Assembly: GCA_943735955.1 (NCBI GenBank)
Contig: OX030965.1
Location: 2,259,201 to 2,323,200, forward strand
Reading direction: 5' to 3'
Source: Piscicola geometra
Lineage: Eukaryota; Annelida; Clitellata; Hirudinida; Piscicolidae
Length of the DNA: 64,000 bases
Shown: positions 41,107 through 64,000 of the stretch, piece by piece
Layout: each line of letters opens with the position of its first letter
How positions within the stretch are numbered: the stretch's first letter is position 1
Notes under the pieces: generated by a model
The model's database searches: none
Told to the model about the DNA's origin: nothing
What the model saw: the letters and a program-made list of their open reading frames with translations, nothing else
Translations under genes and position numbers: made by a program

Positions 41107-41334
41107 AGAGTCGGAAGTGCCAGAAGGTTGATTTTACATTTACAGCTCCAAATGACATTAATTCCATCGTTATACCTCAATTTACAATCACAATTACATT
41201 CAACTGAAACATTCACTCCAGCCTTTAAGAACAACTGCTTTCTATGCAGCAAATAAAATATAAAAGCAAAAGTTGACAGTCTGGCTGTTTAAAGCCACAC
41301 AATTAAATATATAATTCTCATCCTCCTTTTCATC

Positions 41335-41366
<32 letters not shown>

Positions 41367-41504
41367 CACCACGATTATAAATCTCTCTACAGCATTGAAC
41401 GTTGACTATCTGACAAGAAAAACTCAAGAAGATGAAGAGTTTGCGACGTCGAACTGAAGAAAACAACTATTTACTATTGAGTACATGACCATTTGAAGTC
41501 TTTT

Positions 41505-41715
41505 GACTCATGCACTCATCCATCCATCTATTAATCTATTTATCCATCCATTCATTCATCCACCCATCCATCCATACACCCACCCATCCACCCACCCACG
41601 CATCCATCCATTCACCCATCCTTCCACCCACCCACGCATCCATCCATTCACCCATCCTTCCACCCACCTACCCACCCACCCATGCATGCATCCACCCACC
41701 CATCCATCCATGCAC
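41505..41715. repeat. (CATC)n/CACC array next to the DOLK stop codon
   Basis: CCATCCATCCACCCACCC units form the 3' flank of dolichol kinase and end five bases before its stop codon. Confidence 0.92.
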
Positions 41716-41719
41716 CCTC

Positions 41720-46404
<4,685 letters not shown>

Positions 46405-46558
46405 GGCGTGCAATGGTGGTGAGGCGCTTTGGTGTTGCCGATGCACAAAGCAGGTTCATTACTTATGCTTGGAGAGCCATCAAAGAACCTTTAAACATAG
46501 ACAACTAATTTTTTAAACATAACGATAATAAAGAATTAACAAAAGTATTGCTTCGGCG
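46405..46558. promoter_or_regulatory. Bidirectional promoter between DOLK and ATPAF1
   Basis: Only 154 bases separate the two divergent ATGs, so both 5' UTRs and both core promoters should lie here or overlap the first exons. I see no convincing TATA box, and part of the interval is AT-rich. There are no transcript data. Confidence 0.7.
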
Positions 46559-49500
46559 ATGAAGTCTTTATTGGGGACGTTTAAGAAATTCCACTCACAA
46601 ATTAAACAACTTTCAAAAATAAGAACTTCAACTGCAGCTTTAGAAAATAAAAAAATGGAAGAGTTTGAAAATAATCCGTACTTTGCCAAATACAGAGAAA
46701 AGCTTGAAATTGCAAAACAGTAAGATATTGTAATCTAAAATAGTTTAAATTTAGTAAAAATTAATTAATCTAAAATAATTTTAATTCATGAAAATAAATT
46801 CTAAATATTTATTAAACAGTCTTTTGCAACTCAAGGTCAAACCCTGAAGAATTTGAAAAGAAGGTGAAAGAATTGAAAGAACAAAAAAGACGATACAAAC
46901 TTCCATTGCATGAGACAGCTCAAGGTCCGTCCGACATTTCTGCTCCTAAGGTGACATGCACTTGCTTATATACTCCTCCCATTCAAAAGACACTGAATAA
47001 CAATTGTTTCCTGTTACAACAGTGTCTGAATGACGTCATGAATGTGGAGTTGCTGCAGATGAAGACACAGGAAGAAATAGCAGAGGTGGTTTTGCAATTG
47101 TCAGTGTACATGTCATTATACGCCCTTTATCTTATTAATTCAATTCAGTGTAATAATTCAATTTCTTTAAAACATCACTCCACCTCACACCCTGCCACAG
47201 CTCTGGAGAGAGTACCACAAGGAGAAGGACTGTGTCTTTGCTGTCATCCCTGTGCGTTCCTTCATGCGCTTGCTTTCTTTTAGTGCTTCTATTCATTCTA
47301 ATCTCCTCTTACTGTTACTACTGGTTCTCCTATCAATTCATACTTTTGTACACTCAATGAATTCATACTTTTGTACACTCAGTGAATTCATACTTTTGTA
47401 CACTCAATGAGTTCATACTTTTGTACACTCAATGAGTTCATACTTTTGTACACTCAATGAGTTCATACTTTTGTACACTCAATGAGTTCATACTTTTGTA
47501 CACTCAATGAATTCATACTTTTGTACACTCAATGAGTTCATACTTTTGTACACTCAATGAGTTCATACTTTTGTACACTCAATGAGTTCATACTTTTGTA
47601 CACTCAATGAGTTCATACTTTTGTACACTCAATGAGTTCATACTTTTGTACACTCAATGAGTTCATACTTTTGTACACTCAATGAATTCATACTTTTGTA
47701 CACTCAATGAGTTCATACTTTTGTACACTCAATGAGTTCATACTTTTGTACACTCAATGAGTTCATACTTTTGTACACTCAATGAGTTCATACTTTTGTA
47801 CACTCAATGAGTTCATACTTTTTAACACACCCTCAAGGCTCCTGAGTACAACGCCATCCACGAAAAGACCAGTCAGTTTCCAAATGTCAGAAGGCATCCA
47901 CTTCTGCTCTCTTCTAAGCCATTCCATCTCCACTCTGCATCCCTCCCTCTCCATCCCTTCCCTCTCCATCCCTCCCCTCTCCATTCCTCTATTCTCCATT
48001 CCTCTCCTCTCCATCCCTCCCCTCTCCATCCCTCTCCTCTCCATTCCTCTCCTCTCCATCCCTCCCCTCTCCGTCCCTTTCCTCTCCATCCCTCCCTCTC
48101 CATCCCTCCCCTCTCCATCCCTCCCCTCTCCATTCCTCTCTTCTCCATTCCTCTCCTCTCCATCCCTCCCCTCTCCATCCTTCTCCTCTCCATCCCTCTC
48201 TTCTCCATCCCTCCCCTCTCCATCCCTCTTTTCTCCATCCCTCCCCTCTCCATCCCTCCCCTCTCCATCCCTCTTCTCTCCATCCCTCCCCTCTCCATCC
48301 CTCTTCTCTCCATCCCTCCCCTCTCCATCCCTCTTTTCTCCATCCCTCCCCTTTCTATCCTTCCCCTCTCCATCCCTCTCCTCTCCATCCCTCTCCTCTC
48401 CATCCCTCTCCTCTCCATTCCTCCCCTCTCCATCCCTCTTCTCTCCATCCCTCCCCTCTCCATCCCTCTCCTCTCCATCCCTCCCCTCTCCATCCCTCTT
48501 CTCTCCATCCCTCCCCTCTCCATCCCTCTTCTCTCCATCCCTCCCCTCTCCATCCCTCTTTTCTCCATCCCTCCCCTTTCTATCCTTCCCCTCTCCATCT
48601 CTCTCTTCTCAATCCTTCTCTCTTCTTTCTTCCATCTTTCCCTCTCTCTATTATTTCCACTAACCAACCACCTCCACCAACCAACCCACTCCACCACCTC
48701 TTCTACCACTCCAGTTCATCCTTCCGGTGCCTCGAGGGGGTGGTTATGAGTTCTTCCTGCTCAAGTGGCTTGATGACGTCTGCCACTTCACCTCACTCAC
48801 CACTTTCCAGGTGCTCTTCGTGAATTCCATGAGATGAATTCCATAAAATTCAATTCCTTGCAATGAATTCCATAAAATTCAATTTCTTGCATTGAATTCC
48901 ATGCAATGAATTCCATGCAATGAATTCCATGCAATGAATTCCTACTTGACAGCAAATGAATGAGAATGCTGCCACATGCTTCAGTCTCTACCACTATCCT
49001 GAACTCTCTGCCTCCAAAGGTTTCCATCCTTTCACTCACTTATTCATCCATCCATCCATCCATCCATTCAGGCATCCATCCATCCATCCATCCATCCATT
49101 CAGGCATCCATCTATGCTTCCATCCATTCATCCATGCATCACTACATATTTCTCACAGACGTAGTCTTGATGAGAGGTTTTCCGGATCTTAAATCTATCG
49201 TAAGTTCCATCCATCCGTCTATCCATCCATCTATCCATCCATCTATTCATCCATTCATCCATCTATTCATCCATCCATCAATCTATCTATTCATTCATTT
49301 ATCCTTTCACCTACTCATCAATACACCTATTTGTTCATTTATGCATCCATCTATCCATTCATCGATCTATCTATTCATTCATCAATCCATTCATCCATCT
49401 ATCCATTCATCCATCTATCCATTCATCTATTCTTTCATTTATTCATCATCCTCCATCCATCCATCCATCCATCCATCAATCTATTCTTTCATTTATCCAT

Positions 49501-50043
49501 CTATCTATCTATCCATTTATCCATCTATTCGTTCATTTATGCATTCATCCATCCATCCATCCATCCTCTCATACACCCTCACACACCACCTCAACCACTG
49601 CAGAGTGTACATGAGGGACAACTACTCGCCCTGCAGGTGCATCATCATTATCAGCACTGCCCTTATCATCATCATCAACATCACCACCTTTATCATCATC
49701 ATTACCATTATCATCACCATCATTTCCTTTTCCGTTATCGTTAAAGACCGACCGGAATTGGAATTCAGTTTTGGCGCAAAACTCGAGTTTTTTTCTTTCT
49801 TTCATTTTGGTCGGTCTCTACCTCTATCAGTCACCACCACTACCACCATTTGCTTTTCTGGCACGCAACCACCAGCTGAAGCAGTACTACGGCCTGCACA
49901 GCGGCTTGCGCTTCAACCTGGTGCGTCTCTTCAACAACGACCCCTCCTCCTTCCGACACATCGACCTGCTGTGTGAGTTTGAGGGCCTCAAGAGGGACTC
50001 CCTCCTCAAGAAGGAGGCCGTCTTTGAAGGCACTCCTGTGTAG
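46559..50043 (+). CDS. ATPAF1: ATP synthase F1 assembly factor 1 (Atp11 family), 10 exons
   Basis: Mitochondrial matrix chaperone that binds the F1 beta subunit during ATP synthase assembly. Exons: 46559-46719, 46836-46950, 47023-47085, 47201-47251, 47838-47885, 48715-48810, 48953-49019, 49159-49199, 49604-49636, 49876-50043. All phases agree and give 280 residues. The N-terminus is basic and lacks acidic residues ([20 protein letters not shown]), fitting a mitochondrial targeting peptide. Family segments include [77 protein letters not shown] and [14 protein letters not shown]. Introns 4, 5, 7 and 8 are mostly tandem repeats. The exon 2 acceptor (AAG at 46833-46835) was chosen because a nearer CAG breaks the frame. 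Confidence 0.94.
47337..47825. repeat. 25-bp minisatellite, ATPAF1 intron 4
   Basis: About 19 almost identical 25-base units with the core CATACTTTTGTACACTCAAT. The only frequent variant is GAATTC or GAGTTC at the unit junction. The array ends 12 bases before exon 5. Confidence 0.97.
47935..48650. repeat. CTCTCCATCCCTCCC array, ATPAF1 intron 5
   Basis: About 47 pyrimidine-rich 15-base units. The sense strand has almost no purine except the A of CCATCC. The long ORFs on both strands here are products of the 15-base period. Confidence 0.95.
48818..48945. repeat. GAATTCCATGCAAT / GAATTCCATAAAATTC array, ATPAF1 intron 6
   Basis: Short tandem units with repeated GAATTC palindromes. The intron is 142 bases. 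Confidence 0.88.
49035..49575. repeat. (CATC)n arrays in ATPAF1 introns 7 and 8
   Basis: CATCCATC and CATTCATCTAT units lie on both sides of the 41-base exon 8. Confidence 0.93.
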
Positions 50044-52740
50044 TGAGGGAGGGGGAGGGTGGGTGGAGGGTGGGTAGAGTTGTAGTGAGGGGAGAGTGGG
50101 TGGAGTTGTAGTGAGGGGAGGGTGGGTGGAGGGGTTTGTGGAGTTGTAGTGAGCGGAGGGTGGGTGGAGTTGTAGTGAGGGGAGAGTGGGTGGAGGGGTT
50201 TGTGGAGTTGTAGTGAGGGGAGGCTGGGTGGAGTAGTTGGTGGAGTTGTAGTGAGGGGAGGGTGAGTGGAGTGGTTGGTGGAGTTGTAGTGAGGGGAGAG
50301 TGGAGGGTGGGTGGAGTGGTTTGTGGAGTTGTGGAGAGGGGAGGATGAAGGGGTGTGTGGAAGAGAAGGGGTCATTTTGGATAGAGGAGTGTGTGGAATG
50401 GATTCGGATGGAGTAGGTTGGGATAAGGTGGCAGTGGTGGTGTGATAGGGGGTTAGATGGTGTTGGTTTGGATGATTGTAGTGGATGGATGAAGGGAGTG
50501 GTATGGGATGGGTCATCAAAGAAGTTAGATGGATGGATAGATAGTATGTTGGCTCGTGGAGGTTTCAATAAAGACGTGCAGTGTGTTCTTTTATTGTGTC
50601 TGAATCGTGAATCTATCGAAGTAACCAATTTCTTGTAACATGCTGTAACATAATGTAACTTCTTGTAACATAATGTTACTTCTTGTAACATAATGTAACT
50701 TCTTGTAACATAATGTAACTTCTTGTAACATAATGTAACTTCTTGTAACATAATGTAACTTCTTGTAACATAATGTAACATGGTATAACGGAATCTCAGA
50801 TAAAGCACCTAACAGCAGTGAAGATATAACCTTCTCTAAACGAGTATTAGTACTAATGAACTCAATTAGTAGTTGTAAGCCCTATTAGTAATAATGTACT
50901 CAATTAGTATTTGTAGATCCTATTAGTACTAATTGACCCCATTAAGTACTCTACTATGGTTGTATGGTAGCTACTGTAACAGAGTGTGGCTTGGTAATTT
51001 AAAGGCGCTTGGGTGGGTACTAACACCCTCGCTGCCTGATGATGAAGTAGTGTTATAGTAATGGTGATGATAATGATGGTGATTTAGTTTAACAGTGATG
51101 ATGATGATGATGGTGATGTGTTTTCTTCAACTTTATGAGCGTATAATAGTGGTCACACGGGGTTTTTTGTTATATCGTTTGTTACACGCTGTTGTTATAT
51201 CGTTTGTTACACGCTGTTGTTGTATCGTTTGTTACATGCTGTTGTTATATGTGCGTGTTGAGTAACATAGGAAAGAAGCTTAAAGGAAAGCTCAAACGTG
51301 TCAGTGAGATGAAGAGAATATAAAGAATTGGAAATGTCAGAGAGAACAACAACGATGATGATGATGAAGATAATGGTGATGATGGTGATAATTATGACGA
51401 TGATGATGATGATGGAGATAATGGTGATGATAATGATGATGATGATGATAATTATGACGATGATGATGATGATGGAGATAATGGTGATGATGATGATGAT
51501 GATGAAAGCAACAAAAGCAGAGTGCGTAGAGACACAGCAGGGACGAGTGAATGACGTCACGACAGTTCTTGAACGTGATTGGCTGATCAATGAGGTTAAC
51601 TGAAGTCCAAACGACCTAAATAAATTGCAATATATATATATATATTTATATGATATTGCAATATGAAAATGATTAGATAAAATATTTAAATACAAAAATA
51701 TACATTTAACTAATATTTGAAGAGTGAAAATTCAGTCAGAGAAAACGTCATCTACAATGGAGCTAGCAATGGTAATTGAAGCAAACGAATTCAATGCGAA
51801 GGTCTTCGCTTCAAATCCTCGCGATTCCTTGCCACCAAAACTTCTGCTTTCTTCCAAGTTGCACGCTAAATAAATGCAAAACACGCTTGAAATACTCAAT
51901 CATAGAAAAATAATTAGTCAGCCATCGATCAAGCAGCACATAATAGTGACGTCACCTGATTAATATTCATGAAATGACACAATTAATATGAATAATTAAA
52001 TTAATAAAAATTAATAATCAACACACGATAGTGATGATTCTTGTAAGTTACGCGCTGGTAACGAACGGAGGCAGTTAAAGACGACGACGATGATGATGAT
52101 GATGGTCACGACGACGACGATGATGATGATGATGAAGACGGTGATGACGATGATGATGGTCACGACGACGGTGACGATGAAGATGACGATGGTCACGACG
52201 ACGATGATGATGATGATCACGACGACGGTGATGATGATGATGACGATGGTCACGACGACGGTACACAAAAAGCGTCTGTAGCAACGAGCACGAGGAAGCA
52301 ACAAGAACTCTAATAGTCAATTAAATACGATGATGATGGTGGCCTTTAAATACGATGACGATGATGATGATGATGATGATGGCGATGATGATGATGATGA
52401 TGGTAGTTGATAATGATGGCGATGATGATGATGATGATGGTAGTTGATAATGATGGCGATGATGATGATGATGATGGTAGTTGATAATGATGGCGATGAT
52501 GATGATGATGATGACAACTGAACGTAATGTTAGAAATGACGAACAAATTGGATGATGATTTAAATGACAGATGCCTCACCATCGATGACATGTTTGATTG
52601 GTTAATTGGGTGTTCATGATGATGATAACTATGATAATTATGATGGGATGATGATGATGATGCTTGCTGTAGAAGACAGAAAGAGAAGAAGTATGAGACA
52701 CTAAACCAACTTATTAATATTATTATTTTATTATTTAATT
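50044..52740. other. Intergenic repeats downstream of ATPAF1
   Basis: GGAGTTGTAGTGAGGGGAGG units (50045-50340), a 20-base ACATAATGTAACTTCTTGTA array (50640-50780), TTAGTACTAAT-like units (50830-50960), ACACGCTGTTGTTATATCG units (51170-51250) and (GAT/GAC)n runs (51345-51515, 52080-52265, 52325-52515). No gene is recognised. A 38-codon ORF at 51757-51873 has no support. Confidence 0.7.
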
Positions 52741-52744
52741 ATTA

Positions 52745-53795
<1,051 letters not shown>

Positions 53796-53988
53796 GAAAC
53801 AACGGAAACGAACTGTAAACCATGATAATCTTCATTGTAATCCTTCAAAAAGTTCATTATTATTATTTATAATTATTTATTATCTTTTTATGAGCTTACA
53901 TTCTCTCTGATTATGATGAATATACTTGTGGTTATGATGATTATGTTGCTTGTGGTTGCCATGGTTATGTTGCTTGTGGTTGCCATGG

Positions 53989-63419
<9,431 letters not shown>

Positions 63420-64000
63420 CAGATAATTTAAAAAGCCACCGGTTATTGAAAGTTGCAAATTTAATAAAGATCTTAGAATTTCCTTCAGATTCTGCTAATT
63501 CATCGATTTTTAAATGCGTTTAAATTTTATTTACAATGACAGCCCAACCAACAATATTCTGTCTAATTTTACTAAACCACGCCTATCACAGCTGAGAGGT
63601 GGTATCATAACTAGTGTTGAAAACGAAGAATAACAAATTTTTAGGAATTTTATATTTTATGATTAAAAAAAACACTTGTTTTCATAAAAAACAATAAAAA
63701 TTCTAAAGTATGCATATAGAAATATTAAATAGCTCTTCAAAACGTTCATTAACAAAATAACAAGTGTTACATACTAAAAAGCAAATAAAAGATTAAGCAC
63801 ATGATAAATTTTCTTCATTCTTAAGATCATAGCTGCAAAAAAGTAACTTGAAAGGGTTTTGACGTGGCAAGGAAATTTCCAAATAAGAATTTGCTGGTTC
63901 TTGTAATTTAATAAATATTTTTGAATGAAATATTAAAATTAATAATTCTTTCACAAAAATTGGCTTCCGTCTTATCTACTCCAACAAAATTGAAAAATCG
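63420..64000. promoter_or_regulatory. AT-rich 5' flank of WIPI2
   Basis: Unique AT-rich sequence upstream of the WIPI2 start codon. I see no further exon, repeat array or clear core-promoter motif. Confidence 0.4.

Noticed and set aside
41040..41466. Two short minus-strand ORFs, one starting MFSSVRRRKLFIFLSF and one with CNCDC
   Set aside because: The signal-like start is followed by a poly-Asp microsatellite, and the second ORF overlaps a LINE tail. No consistent gene can be built.
47782..48709. Long Ser/Pro and Arg/Glu/Met ORFs on both strands
   Set aside because: Both arise from the 15-base CTCTCCATCCCTCCC array in ATPAF1 intron 5. Its period is divisible by three and lacks stops.
51755..51875. 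38-codon ORF and GCGAAGGTCTTCGC hairpin, considered as a tRNA-like or SINE head
   Set aside because: The box-B-like TTCAAATCC is present, but no cloverleaf can be drawn and no 3' tail or target duplication is seen.

Overview
The window is animal nuclear DNA: genes are split by GT-AG introns, coding exons are separated by long tandem repeats, and the proteins are animal CBP/p300, OFD1, dolichol kinase, ATPAF1 and WIPI2. The density of micro- and minisatellites, the poly-Q/poly-N coding tracts and the mix of piggyBac, hAT and L2/CR1-like elements suggest an invertebrate, perhaps a lophotrochozoan such as an annelid or leech. That placement is an inference; no single marker proves it.

Layout. 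1-13184 (+): a CBP/p300 acetyltransferase gene, cut by the left edge inside TAZ1 and complete to its stop codon. 13185-17449: intergenic simple repeats between two convergent genes. 17450-26105 (-): an OFD1 (LisH, centriole/cilium) homologue in 14 exons, with one 2.4 kb intron made almost wholly of a G/T-only repeat. 26106-41500: an AT-rich island of mobile-element debris. It holds a TTAA-flanked piggyBac, a 649 bp foldback element, at least three hAT remnants (one with both ends and nested insertions) and several LINE ends. A small two-exon gene for a secreted cysteine-rich PAN/apple-like protein (35467-35953, -) sits inside it, with a duplicated first exon. 41720-46404 (-): dolichol kinase, 12 exons. 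46559-50043 (+): ATPAF1, 10 exons. These two genes are head to head with 154 bp between their ATGs. 50044-53988: intergenic repeats ending in about 1 kb of (TAG)n. 53989-63419 (-): a complete 11-exon WIPI2/ATG18-family gene with a very large low-complexity insert and an L2/CR1-like LINE in its last intron. 63420-64000: AT-rich upstream sequence.

The five conserved genes do not form a pathway: chromatin acetylation, centriole/cilium assembly, N-glycosylation lipid carrier, mitochondrial F1 assembly and autophagy. Four of the gene models (OFD1, DOLK, ATPAF1, WIPI2) keep reading frame and splice phase from ATG to stop, and the CBP model does so from the window edge to its stop. I derived them by hand from splice sites, phase and remembered family sequence; no alignment program was run. 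All repeat copy numbers are approximate.
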